DNA of 64,000 bases, from positions 62,001 to 126,000 of the forward strand of contig ONGE01000020.1 of the NCBI GenBank assembly GCA_900317325.1, in the 5' to 3' direction. Position 1 is the first letter of the stretch; the number at the start of each line of letters is the position of its first letter. Below the pieces are notes generated by a model that worked only from the letters and a program-made list of their open reading frames with translations, had not been told where the DNA came from and made no database searches. Below are positions 7,719 through 16,845 of this stretch, piece after piece. The stretch comes from an uncultured Prevotellaceae bacterium (GTDB lineage Bacteria; Bacteroidota; Bacteroidia; Bacteroidales; Muribaculaceae). Position numbers and translations under genes: made by a program.

Positions 7719-9568
7719 ATGAAATCATTCAAATCAATTATACTGTGTGCGCTGGCTTGCTTGGCTATGGGACTGACATCCTGCGACGACTACCTGGATG
7801 TGAACAAGAACACCGACGCCCCTGACTATGTGGAGGGTTACCTCTATCTGGCAGGTATTCAGCAAGCCTACCAGGGCATCTACTGGGATATCCGTGCCAT
7901 TGGACCGCTCACCCAGATGATGGGTACCTCGAGCTACACCAACTTTGCCAACCACTACTACACCGCGGCCAGCGATAGGGTATGAACCTGGAGAACATGA
8001 TCAACCAGAGCGTTGAGGCCGAGAACTGGACATTGGCCGGTATCGGACTGGCCATGAAGGCTTTCTCTTGGGACCTGCTGACCAAGATCAACGGTGAGGC
8101 TCCCATGAAGCAGGCCTATGAGGCAGGTCGTCTCTCGCATGAGTACGACTACCAGTACGACATCTATCCCCAGGTGCGCGAGTGGGCCTATAAGGCTATC
8201 GAGTACTTGCAGAAGGAGGACAATTCGGCCTACGGTAATCGTATCAAGAACAACGACTTCATCTATGGCGGCGATAAGGACAAGTGGATTAAGTTCTGCT
8301 ATGCTGTAATCGCCCGTAACCTGGTCTCCTTGACCAACAAGAAGGACTTCAGGGAGAAATACTACAATGAGTTCCTCGAGGCTGTCGGCAAGGCTTTTGC
8401 CAGCAACGATGACAACGCTACCCTGAAGATTGCAGGTGGCGGTGCCGATGCTGCCGAGAGTGGCTACAACAACTTCTGGGGCCCCTATCGTGGCAACCTG
8501 ACCTACAGCTACTTCCAGCACGACTATGCCGTGCAGTTGTTCACGGGTACCATCCGCAAGTATGACGAGCAGGGCAACTACATCCAGACCGAGGATACCC
8601 TGCCCCTGAACAAGCAGCACTATCCCTACCAGCTGCTCGACAAGCAGATCACCAGCGACACCCTGCCCGATGCCGGTCACTTCGACCCGCGCCGCCTCGT
8701 GAAGTTGGCGACTACCGACAGCAGCAACTATGCCACCATCGCCGACCGTGAGGTGCTCCGCAGCCTCTACTATGTGGGCTCGGGCTTTACCGGTGCTACC
8801 GGTCCCATCGGCACAGCGCCCTCGTTCTGGGGCCGCAATGCCGTGTCCAACTCCGTCTATGATGGTTCAGGCCACTGGATCTATCGCGACGACTGCCCCT
8901 ATATCATGGCCACCTATGCCGAGCTGCTGTTTGATCTGGCCGAGGTTCAGTTCAAGTTTGGCAGCAAGAGCGACGCATTCGAGACCTGGAAGAAGGCTCT
9001 TCAAGCCGATATGGACTTCACCTCCAGTTACATTGTAGCCGGTACGGTTAACGGCAACTACCGTCAGGGCGACCGCGTGACCAAGGCCACCTTCAACACC
9101 CTAGCCCAGGAATACCTGAATGGCCCCTACGTGGCTGGCTTGCCCATGAGCGACTTCTCGCTCTCGCACATCATGATGCAGAAGTATCTGGCCCTCTATC
9201 CTTGGGGCGCTCCCGAGGCATGGGTTGACCTGCGTAAGTACTTCTATGACATCCAGTACACGGGCGATTATCCCAAGTACCTCAATGGCTGGGACAAGAC
9301 GACACTTGACCAGAAACGCGATGAGGATCCTACCAAGGTTTACAAGGGATTCTGGCTACAACCCGCTCAGGTACAGGGTCGCAAGAGCGCCTTTAACAAG
9401 GACAACAACGGTTCGCCTTGCTTCCGCCTGCGTCCGCGTTACAACTCTGAGTACATGTGGAACAAGACCAACCTGGATGCCCTCTTGCCCATTGGCGGTC
9501 AAGAACTGGATTACCAGTGCTCAATCATGTGGTTCTGCTATCCTGGCGATATGCCCACTACAAGATGA
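7719..9568 (+). pseudogene. SusD/RagB-type lipoprotein, broken by a short deletion and frameshift
   Basis: Partner of the receptor at 3916. An N-terminal piece (7719-7985) has lipoprotein signal MKSFKSIILCALACLAMGLTSC and CDDYLDVN, then shifts frame at about 7975 and stops. The rest continues in another frame (7982-9568, MNLENMINQSVEAENW...). Against the SusD at 1503, about 13 residues (in the region QVTTVYQWWFVGAY) are missing at the junction. The frame change requires a lost length of 1 modulo 3, so roughly 37 or 40 bp. The remainder looks intact through HIMMQKYLALYPWGAPEAWVDLRKYFYD. It may be a true lesion or an assembly error; both halves keep good coding character. ATG 7982 could only give a product without a signal peptide. 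Confidence 0.8.
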
Positions 9569-9601
9569 TGTTTTATTAATTGATCTAAAAATTCAATGAC
9601 T

Positions 9602-10471
9602 ATGAAATATTTCAAATATATAGCATTATTGCTGCTGGTGGCAGTGACGATGGGCTCCTGTGACAAGAAGGACGTCTCCTATATGGCAGAGCCCGTTGAT
9701 GAGTCGGCAAAAGCATACATCCAAGTCGGCTATTACGAGCCAGTCACCGCTGGTGCAGCCAATTACATGTACTACATCGACATCAATGGTGTCGAGTATG
9801 GCAACGACGGAGCCACCTTCCTGGCTACCTTCAATACGGTTCCTTCGGGCGGCACCAACCGCTACTATGCTGTGGATGCCGGTAACGTGAACATCAAGCT
9901 GCATCGTCGAGTGAAGGTGGGTGAAACACCCGAGGGAGAACCCATTTATGAGTATCCTGTTGTTTATGACCAGAACGTGACCTATTGCCTGTATGTGCAT
10001 GACCTGAACAAGGCGCCCATCCCCATCGAGATGACGCCCGCTCCTGAGTTCGGCAAGGCTCTTGACACCGACTCGCTGTGCCGCGTACACTTCGTCAACC
10101 TGCTCTACGAGGCCGACGGAACGCCCTACACAGGCAAGGTACAGTATGGTGTTCAGAACCTGGACACCAAGGAGTATGAGCCTGTGGGCAAGCCCATTGG
10201 CTTCGGTGAGAGTACCGATTGGTTCACTGTAAAGATCCGCAAGACCGTTTACAACAGCTCTGGTTCGCAGCGCCGCGAGGTTTGCCTCTTCGCCGTGGAC
10301 AACAGTGGCAAGGTTACCGGTAAGCTCCCCTACACCTTGGCCAACGGCAATCAGGGTGAGTTCACCGACTACTGGACCTGGTACATCGGCCGTGCTTATC
10401 GTCAGATTGCCGCCGGTAACTGCGGCAGCAAGAGCATCCGCTGCACGCTCTATCAGTTCGTGATCGAGTAA
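9602..10471 (+). CDS. Putative surface lipoprotein of the SusC/SusD operon, unknown function
   Basis: This is a 289-residue protein with a lipoprotein signal (MKYFKYIALLLLVAVTMGSC, lipidated Cys near residue 20). ATG 9602 is chosen over ATG 9596 because it starts directly with the signal peptide, as in neighbouring genes. It follows the broken SusD by 33 bp and precedes a terminator, so it is the last gene of the second SusC/SusD unit. Such third genes usually encode auxiliary surface ligand-binding lipoproteins. The early region (YMYYIDINGVEYGNDGATFL) resembles the DUF4397-type beta domains found in such proteins, a weak family call. No catalytic motif is visible. The first pair in this window has no matching third gene. 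Confidence 0.8.
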   Translation: MKYFKYIALLLLVAVTMGSCDKKDVSYMAEPVDESAKAYIQVGYYEPVTAGAANYMYYIDINGVEYGNDGATFLATFNTVPSGGTNRYYAVDAGNVNIKLHRRVKVGETPEGEPIYEYPVVYDQNVTYCLYVHDLNKAPIPIEMTPAPEFGKALDTDSLCRVHFVNLLYEADGTPYTGKVQYGVQNLDTKEYEPVGKPIGFGESTDWFTVKIRKTVYNSSGSQRREVCLFAVDNSGKVTGKLPYTLANGNQGEFTDYWTWYIGRAYRQIAAGNCGSKSIRCTLYQFVIE

Positions 10472-10516
10472 ACACCGAGTAGGGCACAGTCCCCTACCCT
10501 ATCCCATTAAAAACGA

Positions 10517-10549
10517 CCGCCGAGGCTTCACTGCCCCGGCGGCGTTTTT
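10517..10549. terminator. Bidirectional terminator between convergent SusC/SusD operons
   Basis: CCGCCGAGG pairs with CCCCGGCGG; an A-run precedes and five T residues follow, so it can end both the + operon (stop 10471) and the - operon (stop 10593). Its core matches the terminator at 3413. Confidence 0.8.
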
Positions 10550-10592
10550 AATATTGAATCAGGATATTGTTACTATCTTATGGTACTGAGGC

Positions 10593-12065
10593 TTATTTAT
10601 AGGCCTCATTTTGCTGCCCTGCAAGTGCAGGGTTGGCATTGATCTCATCCTGATCGATGGGCAGAACGATTTTGCCGAACGTGCGGTCGATGGTTTTGGG
10701 CCGTCCGTTGACTGCAATGCCGCCAAAGTCATCGTTGAAGGTGATGGAACGGTTCATTCTCATCATGTCAAAGAAACGGTGTCCCTCGCAAAACAGTTCC
10801 TTGCTACGCTCATCAAGAATCATGTCATCGTTGATCGTCGATGCAGTGGCTGGTTCCAGTGATGTGGCGCGGCAGCGAATGGCGTTGAGGTATTGGGCGG
10901 CTTGCTCGGCATTGGGCGTCGAGGCATGCAAGGCGGCTTCGGCTGCAATGAGGTAAATCTCACTCAACCTAATGACTTTAATGTTGACCGATGTAGGAGA
11001 CTCCTTGCCGTCGCCATCCATGCCAGGTCCACCCATGTACTTGTTGCAACTGCCCAAATGGGTGTTTTCGCTCTCGTCCTGATACATCACACTCCAACGC
11101 ACGTCGGTGGGGTCTTGTGCTAGACGCTCAAGGAAGTAATCGCTTGCCATGAACCATCCTGCAGCACCGCTCTTCAAGCCGTAGCGCATGAGGTAAAAGC
11201 CCAGCGAACTGGTGCCCAAATCAGCCTCTGCTGGATAAATGCCCAGCTCAAAGATGCTCTCAGAGCCAAACTGCTTTTTCCATGAGTCGGCCCACTGTGA
11301 GGGCTCATAAAGCGTGAACTTGCCACTGCCGATGATTTCTTGAGCGGCAGCCAGTGCTCCGTCATAATCTTCCATATAAAGCTTTACACGGGCTTGTTCG
11401 GCCAGGTTGGCATAGTAGCCCATGTAACCGTCTTTCTGAACTTTGCCGTTCTCGAGAAGGGACTTACCTGCGTTCAGATCGCTAATGATTTGCTTGTAAA
11501 CCTCCTCGACAGTGGCTCGGGTGGGTTGAGCACTAGCGGGCAGGGTCTGGGTTACCAAGGGAACACCCAAGCTACCCTTATCATAGTTGTAAGGCTTGCC
11601 ATAGAGGCGCACAAGGTCAAAGTAGATGAGCGCGCGCAACGTGAGAGCCTCGCCCTTACACTGATTATAGCTGGCGGCATCCTCGCTGGTGCCGTTTTCA
11701 GTAATGCGGTCAATGTTCTCAAGCAGGTTATTCACTTGAAGGATGCAATAATAGCCAGTGGACCAGAAACCACTGTAAGAACCCGATGTGGCAGAGTGAT
11801 TGAAACTGTACAATCCGTCTAGGCCACGTCCTTGAGAGGCGATAGTGAGATCGCCGCCCTTGGCATCTCCGTACATAAAGAAATTGCGGCCGTAGTAGGA
11901 CGATGATGCCATGGTACGCATAATGCCGTTGATGATAACGCGGGCATCTTTCGGCGTGGCAATCGCTTCGGCACTGTTAGCACTGTTAGTAGGCTCCATG
12001 TCAAGGAAATCGTTACATGACACGAGCATCAGCATGGACAGCAACAGGAATGATATCTTTTTCAT
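10593..12065 (-). CDS. SusD/RagB-type nutrient-binding outer-membrane lipoprotein
   Basis: This 490-residue SusD-family lipoprotein is the second gene of the third SusC/SusD pair. The start at 12065 (MKKISFLLLSMLMLVSCNDFLDMEPT) is chosen over an upstream ATG at 12095 because it opens at once with a lipoprotein signal; Cys is near residue 17. The CNDFLDMEPTN and C-terminal RSKELFCEGHRFFDMMRMNRSITF motifs are typical of the RagB/SusD group. The protein is shorter than the SusD proteins at 1503 and 7719, and belongs to a different subfamily. It starts 36 bp after the SusC stop. No enzyme gene is linked, so the ligand is unknown. Confidence 0.93.
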   Translation of the reverse strand: MKKISFLLLSMLMLVSCNDFLDMEPTNSANSAEAIATPKDARVIINGIMRTMASSSYYGRNFFMYGDAKGGDLTIASQGRGLDGLYSFNHSATSGSYSGFWSTGYYCILQVNNLLENIDRITENGTSEDAASYNQCKGEALTLRALIYFDLVRLYGKPYNYDKGSLGVPLVTQTLPASAQPTRATVEEVYKQIISDLNAGKSLLENGKVQKDGYMGYYANLAEQARVKLYMEDYDGALAAAQEIIGSGKFTLYEPSQWADSWKKQFGSESIFELGIYPAEADLGTSSLGFYLMRYGLKSGAAGWFMASDYFLERLAQDPTDVRWSVMYQDESENTHLGSCNKYMGGPGMDGDGKESPTSVNIKVIRLSEIYLIAAEAALHASTPNAEQAAQYLNAIRCRATSLEPATASTINDDMILDERSKELFCEGHRFFDMMRMNRSITFNDDFGGIAVNGRPKTIDRTFGKIVLPIDQDEINANPALAGQQNEAYK

Positions 12066-12101
12066 TGATATGTCGTGATTGAAAAGTTTGACCATGTTTA
12101 A

Positions 12102-15100
12102 TTAAAATTTCAAGTTAACGCCAAGGGTGAAAGTCTTGCCCAGCGGGGTTTCCCAACCGCGGGTTCCATACTGGTTCACCTCGGGATCGGCATCCTTGTA
12201 CTTGCTAAAAGTGAGCAAGTTAGTGGCGTTAAAGTAAATGCGGGCTCCCTGCATGTAAATTTTCGAGACAAGGGCCTTGGGCAGGTTGTAGCCAATGCTG
12301 ACATTCTTGAGGCGCAGGAAACTGGCATTGCAGATGTGGCGTGAAGAATACTGCATGGCATCCTCCAGGTCAATACCACGAATCATGGGCTCGCTACCGT
12401 TGTGATTCTCGGCAGTCCACATGTTGTCATAGTAGTTCTTGGAGCGGATGCGTTCCCAGTAGTAACCATCATCGGCCACATCCTTGTAAGCACCATCATA
12501 GAGGCTTCCACCAATCTTATAGATGAAGTTGGCAGCCAGTTCAATGCCCTTATAACTCAAAGTGGTGTTGAGACCTCCTGTAGCAACGGGAATGGCATTA
12601 CCAATAATCGTACTGTTGGCTTTTTTATAGTCATAGGTCGCTCCACGGCCGTTGTAAATAAAGTCACCTGTCTGGTCATCTTCAGGGGCATTGACATAAT
12701 AAACGCTGGCACCATTTGACGGATCCACCCCAGCCCATTCATAGCCATAAAATGCCAATGTTGATTCACCCTCACGATAGATGTACTGTGCGCGATCATC
12801 GTCACCGGTGGGGTCATACCAGATAATGTCTGCTCCATTATACAGTTTTTTGACCTTGCTGGTAAGGAAAGTGGCGTTGAGCGATGCTGTCCACAACCAA
12901 CCGTGGTTGTTAATGATGTCATAGCTCACTTCGGTTTCCAAACCGTGGTTGTTGATACGTCCTATATTGCGCAGGGTTGATGAGAATCCCGTGACACGTG
13001 TGATGGGCATATCCTGAAGCAGGTTCTTGGATGTGCGGTTGAAGTACTCAATGCTACCACGCAGACGATTGCTCCAGAATCCGAAGTCGATGCCCACATT
13101 ATAGGTGTAGTTGGTCTCCCATGACAAGTCATTGTCGGCAAGGGTGGAAAGAGTGCCGCCCGGGTCACCCATGTACTTAGTGTTGTAAGTGATGAGGTTC
13201 ATGTAGCCGTAATTGTTGGTAGGCAAGGTACCATTCACACCATATGACATGCGCAGCCTGAGGGTGCTCACATTTTCCAGCGACTCCATGAAACTCTCGT
13301 GCTTGATATTCCATGAACCAGCAAACGACCAGAAGTTACCCCAGCGTGAATTGCGGCTCAACTTAGATGAACCATCACGGCGGAAACTTGCTGAAGCAAA
13401 ATATTTGCCTGCATACTGGTAGTCGGCCTTGCTAAGGAACGAAACGAGTGAATTACCCCATTGGTAGCCCGATGCTTCGGTGCTGCCAGCAGTGCTCACG
13501 GTGTGGAGCGTACTGGTGGGCAGATTGGTACCTGTTGAGCGTGTGAAATCGGTCTTGTTCTTCTCGGCTTCAAAGCCAGCCATCAATTGTACGTTGTGGT
13601 CGCCAAAACTCTGGTTGTAATTGGCTGTAGTGCTTGATACAATCTTCTCATAGATCGTGCGCATCTCATGCACTCTGCCATTATCGGACGAGGCTGAGAA
13701 GTGGTCGGCGCTGAAGTAGATGTGATCCTTAACAGCAGTGTTGTCATAGGAGAAAATCGACTTAACGTCAAGTACAGGCAACAGATGCAAGGTGAGAGCT
13801 TCGGTGGCATTGAACTTGTTGTTCTGTGCCTTGTTTTCCCACTGCTTGTTGTAGTAGAGCGCATTGTAGGCATAACTGCCATAACGGCTGGTCCAATCTT
13901 CGCCTGTCGCAAAGTCGGTAGGCCAGTAAAGCCCCCAAAGCAGGTTGCGGGTCTGCATGAACAAATTATTGCCAGTGTTGCGAGTGTCGTTGTAGCCCTC
14001 AGTGGTCGTGCGACTGGCGCTGACGTTGGAAGACAACTCGAGGAATTTGCCAGCCTTGGCAGTCAGGTTGATGCGTCCGCTGAAGCGGTCAAAATTGTTG
14101 ATGCGGATACGGCCCTCATCGCGGGTGTATGCAAACGAGGTGTAGTAGTTAACACTAGGAGTTGCACCGCTCACAGCGAAGTCATAGTTCTGGAAGGTGG
14201 CAGTGCGGAAATAGGCTTTGTCCCAGTCGAAGTATTTCCCGGCTCTACCCGAGTTGTTGTAGTCGCTGATGATAATCGGCGCATTCAGGCCAACACCCTC
14301 GGTGGAGAAGGCATAGCCATGCTTGTTGAACCTGCGGTTGAGCTGCCCCAAGGAATAAGAATTAGCAGCTTCATCGCTGCTGCCCCCGGAGGTTTTATAA
14401 TCATGGAATACTTTGTACAGCATTTCCACCTGCTGCTCAGTCTTGGCGGGCTCATAGTTTTTAGTTGCCCACGATGGCGTGAAACCCACCGATATATTCA
14501 AGTCAACATGGGTCTTGCCTTGGGAGCCTTTCTTTGTTGTGATGAGAATAACACCATTAGCAGCGCGTGAACCGTACAGTGACGATGCGGCAGCGTCCTT
14601 AAGCACAGAGATAGACTCGATGTCGTTAGGGCTAAGCGAATTCATCACGTTGTTGGTTGAGTAGATATAGTCACTCATTTGTCCAACGTCACCGCTGGTA
14701 ACGGGCACACCATCGATGACATAAAGGGGCTCATTGCTCGCGTTCATTGACCCGATACCGCGGATGCGGATGCTCGGGGCCGAACCAGCCTGACCGCTAC
14801 TGTTGGAGACCTGGAGGCCCGCAACGCGTCCATTGAGCGCATTCTCAAAAGTGGTGATGGGGATGTCCTTGAGCGCATTTTGGCCTACCATACTGGCCGA
14901 TCCGCTGTAACTGCTTTTCTTGGCAGTGCCATAAGCGACAACGATTACCTCGTTCAGATCATGAGGAGATTCACTCATGCGAACCTCGATAGAAGTTTTA
15001 CCCTCCACGTCATGCTCCTGTGAAAGAAAACCAATGTAGTCAAATGTCAGCGTTGCTCCTGGAGAACACTTGATGGAAAAGCGACCATCGGCATCAGTCA

Positions 15101-15257
15101 TTGTAGCCGTAGAAGTTCCCTTAACATGGACGCTAACTCCCATCAGGGGTTCGTCATGGTCGTCGAGCACTATCCCAGAAAATGTCTGGCCGCTCTGTGC
15201 CATTGCATTGATGAAACTGATCATCAACACAAATACTAGAATTAAGATTCTTTTCAT
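12102..15257 (-). CDS. SusC/RagA-type TonB-dependent receptor
   Basis: A 1051-residue TonB-dependent outer-membrane receptor of standard SusC length. Order: signal peptide (MKRILILVFVLMISFINAMAQ), carboxypeptidase-D regulatory-like domain (FSGIVLDDHDEPLMGVSV, about 25-105), plug with PLYVIDGVPVTSG and DIESISVLKDAAASSLYGSR (about 110-250), then the barrel, ending with GKTFTLGVNLKF. It has no coiled-coil or OmpA tail, unlike the receptors ending at 1470 and 7617. It is the first gene of a two-gene operon with the SusD at 10593. The leader is AT-rich with a candidate promoter at 15325-15355. No sigma/anti-sigma or hybrid sensor gene is nearby. Confidence 0.95.
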   Translation of the reverse strand: MKRILILVFVLMISFINAMAQSGQTFSGIVLDDHDEPLMGVSVHVKGTSTATMTDADGRFSIKCSPGATLTFDYIGFLSQEHDVEGKTSIEVRMSESPHDLNEVIVVAYGTAKKSSYSGSASMVGQNALKDIPITTFENALNGRVAGLQVSNSSGQAGSAPSIRIRGIGSMNASNEPLYVIDGVPVTSGDVGQMSDYIYSTNNVMNSLSPNDIESISVLKDAAASSLYGSRAANGVILITTKKGSQGKTHVDLNISVGFTPSWATKNYEPAKTEQQVEMLYKVFHDYKTSGGSSDEAANSYSLGQLNRRFNKHGYAFSTEGVGLNAPIIISDYNNSGRAGKYFDWDKAYFRTATFQNYDFAVSGATPSVNYYTSFAYTRDEGRIRINNFDRFSGRINLTAKAGKFLELSSNVSASRTTTEGYNDTRNTGNNLFMQTRNLLWGLYWPTDFATGEDWTSRYGSYAYNALYYNKQWENKAQNNKFNATEALTLHLLPVLDVKSIFSYDNTAVKDHIYFSADHFSASSDNGRVHEMRTIYEKIVSSTTANYNQSFGDHNVQLMAGFEAEKNKTDFTRSTGTNLPTSTLHTVSTAGSTEASGYQWGNSLVSFLSKADYQYAGKYFASASFRRDGSSKLSRNSRWGNFWSFAGSWNIKHESFMESLENVSTLRLRMSYGVNGTLPTNNYGYMNLITYNTKYMGDPGGTLSTLADNDLSWETNYTYNVGIDFGFWSNRLRGSIEYFNRTSKNLLQDMPITRVTGFSSTLRNIGRINNHGLETEVSYDIINNHGWLWTASLNATFLTSKVKKLYNGADIIWYDPTGDDDRAQYIYREGESTLAFYGYEWAGVDPSNGASVYYVNAPEDDQTGDFIYNGRGATYDYKKANSTIIGNAIPVATGGLNTTLSYKGIELAANFIYKIGGSLYDGAYKDVADDGYYWERIRSKNYYDNMWTAENHNGSEPMIRGIDLEDAMQYSSRHICNASFLRLKNVSIGYNLPKALVSKIYMQGARIYFNATNLLTFSKYKDADPEVNQYGTRGWETPLGKTFTLGVNLKF

Positions 15258-15324
15258 GTGTAAATTCTATAGATATTGATAACGTTTATAAACATTTGAA
15301 TGAATATTATAACAAAAAAGTTTA

Positions 15325-15355
15325 CAAAATTCATGTTAATTTCTTTGTTGACAAA
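15325..15355 (-). promoter_or_regulatory. Candidate promoter for third SusC/SusD operon
   Basis: Read on the minus strand: TTTG (15355-15352), 19 nt, then GAATTTTG (15332-15325), one base from TAnnTTTG. A perfect TAATTTTG also lies at 15359-15352. The leader to ATG 15257 would be about 60 nt. Confidence 0.4.
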
Positions 15356-15444
15356 ATTATTGAGCGCTTTTGTGTTTCATTAATAGTTCTATACAAATTT
15401 TGTTGTCTATTTAATTAAATAATTAATAACAAATATTAATAATG

Positions 15445-15485
15445 TAAGAGGGTGAGCCAAAATTCAGTTATGGCTCACCCTCTTA
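15445..15485. terminator. Strong hairpin downstream of the GT4 glycosyltransferase
   Basis: TAAGAGGGTGAGCCA (15445-15459) pairs perfectly with 15471-15485 around an 11-nt loop. It lies just after the end of the minus-strand glycosyltransferase gene. The T-tract is weak on both sides. Confidence 0.6.
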
Positions 15486-15512
15486 ATTTTTGGTTGCTGG
15501 TGTGTCTCGTCT

Positions 15513-16661
15513 CTATTCTTCCGTCTCTCCCTGCTCTGGAATCGCGATGTTGATGACCGGGGCCTTCTCGAGCAGGCTGTGGTAGAGTTCGGTCATCTTC
15601 TTGTAAAAGACGGGATAGTCAAGGCTGTCCTCAAAGTCCTTCTGAGCCTGAGTGCCCATGCGGGAACGGCTGGCAGTATCGGTGATGAGACGGTTGATGG
15701 CATCGGTGAGTGCCTGTACGTCGCCAGGAGGCACGAGCAAGCCGTTCACGCCGTTGTGCACATACTCGGGCTGGGCACCATTATCGCTACAGATATGTGC
15801 CTTGCCGGCCATCATGTACTCCAAGTTGCTGATTCCCAGCGCTTCGGGCTGGATTGACGGCAGGATGCCGAAGTCGGCCTGACGCAGGTACTCCAGAATG
15901 TTATCGCGGAAGCCCAGCAACGACACGTTCTGGACAAGTCCGTTGGCAACGATGAAACCCTTGATTTTAGCCTTATATTTGGGCTGTCCTTCGCCGATGA
16001 TGACCAAATGGTACTTGGCCTTATCCACATGGGTTAACGCGCTCAGAAGGGCATCCAGGCCCTTTTCCGGGGCCAGCTTGCCGTGGTACATGATCAGAGC
16101 CTGATGGCTGTCGAGTCCCAGTTCGCGACGCAGGTCAGGCACCTGGGTGCCGATTTGGCTGTCGCAAACGCTGTCACGCAGCACGACTGTGCGGTCGGCA
16201 TAGGTCTTTTTGGCCTTGCCCAGAAACGCCTCACGGGCCATCTCGGACGAGAAGACGAAGCAGTCGATGGACTTGTACAACTTGGTGTACATGTAATTCT
16301 TCTTGGGCTTATAGACGCCATGCACGCTCACCACAACACGTGTGTCGCGGTTCTCGCTGATGCGTCGCGCCATCACCGCCATGAATGCATCCCTGAAACT
16401 GTGCACATGGATGATGTTCTTGCCCTTGCGCAACAGGCGAGCGAAACGCACGGGCGAGTCGATATCGGTCACACCCTTGAGCGGAAGGATGGAGATGGGA
16501 ATCTCCAGGCGACGGTATTGCTTGAGCACATTTTGGTGCTTGCGGCACACGACCTCGACATAGAAGTCATCATCGTTGCGCAATCGCTCCACCAGGTCAT
16601 AGGTGTATTGCTCAGCACCGGTCCAGTGCTTATTGGATACGATATGGAAAACGTTAATCAT
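15513..16661 (-). CDS. Glycosyltransferase family 4 protein
   Basis: A 382-residue GT4-type retaining glycosyltransferase (GT-B fold), probably acting on a cell-surface glycan or glycolipid from the cytoplasm. The N-terminus MINVFHIVSNKHWTGAEQYTYDL has the glycine/acceptor loop of GT4 enzymes. The C-terminal nucleotide-sugar domain shows HGKLAPEKGLDALLSAL, LVIIGEGQP and the ExxxxxxxE pattern in PEALGISNLEYMMAGKAHI. No signal peptide or membrane segment is seen. It stands alone, between the SPFH gene terminator (16778) and its own hairpin at 15445, so no sugar pathway can be read from the neighbours. The donor sugar cannot be told from sequence. Confidence 0.9.
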   Translation of the reverse strand: MINVFHIVSNKHWTGAEQYTYDLVERLRNDDDFYVEVVCRKHQNVLKQYRRLEIPISILPLKGVTDIDSPVRFARLLRKGKNIIHVHSFRDAFMAVMARRISENRDTRVVVSVHGVYKPKKNYMYTKLYKSIDCFVFSSEMAREAFLGKAKKTYADRTVVLRDSVCDSQIGTQVPDLRRELGLDSHQALIMYHGKLAPEKGLDALLSALTHVDKAKYHLVIIGEGQPKYKAKIKGFIVANGLVQNVSLLGFRDNILEYLRQADFGILPSIQPEALGISNLEYMMAGKAHICSDNGAQPEYVHNGVNGLLVPPGDVQALTDAINRLITDTASRSRMGTQAQKDFEDSLDYPVFYKKMTELYHSLLEKAPVINIAIPEQGETEE

Positions 16662-16719
16662 CTGTTAATTAGATTTTTATAGTCAATTCTCGACATGAAT
16701 CGCTGTAATCTCCTCGCCA

Positions 16720-16727
16720 CAAAGATA
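16720..16727 (-). promoter_or_regulatory. Candidate -7 box for glycosyltransferase
   Basis: TATCTTTG on the minus strand matches TAnnTTTG exactly; the leader to ATG 16661 would be about 55 nt. No clear -33 box was found. Confidence 0.45.
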
Positions 16728-16777
16728 CAAAATAATTTGCATTCCTCCCCTACCCTGCAAGTTTTTATGGAGCGTTC

Positions 16778-16808
16778 ACAAAAAAACACCGGGGCAATAC
16801 CCCGGTGT
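16778..16808 (-). terminator. Terminator of the NfeD-SPFH operon
   Basis: ACACCGGGG and CCCCGGTGT form a perfect 9-bp stem with a 5-nt loop. On the minus strand it is followed by a T-run (the A-run just left of 16786). Confidence 0.85.
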
Positions 16809-16845
16809 CTTGGTTAGTTCGGAAAGCAGGCTTTCCCCTACCCGA

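Noticed and set aside
7982-9568. A separate intact SusD-like gene starting at ATG 7982
   Set aside because: It would lack the signal peptide and N-terminal motif, which lie just upstream in another frame; a broken single gene explains both pieces.
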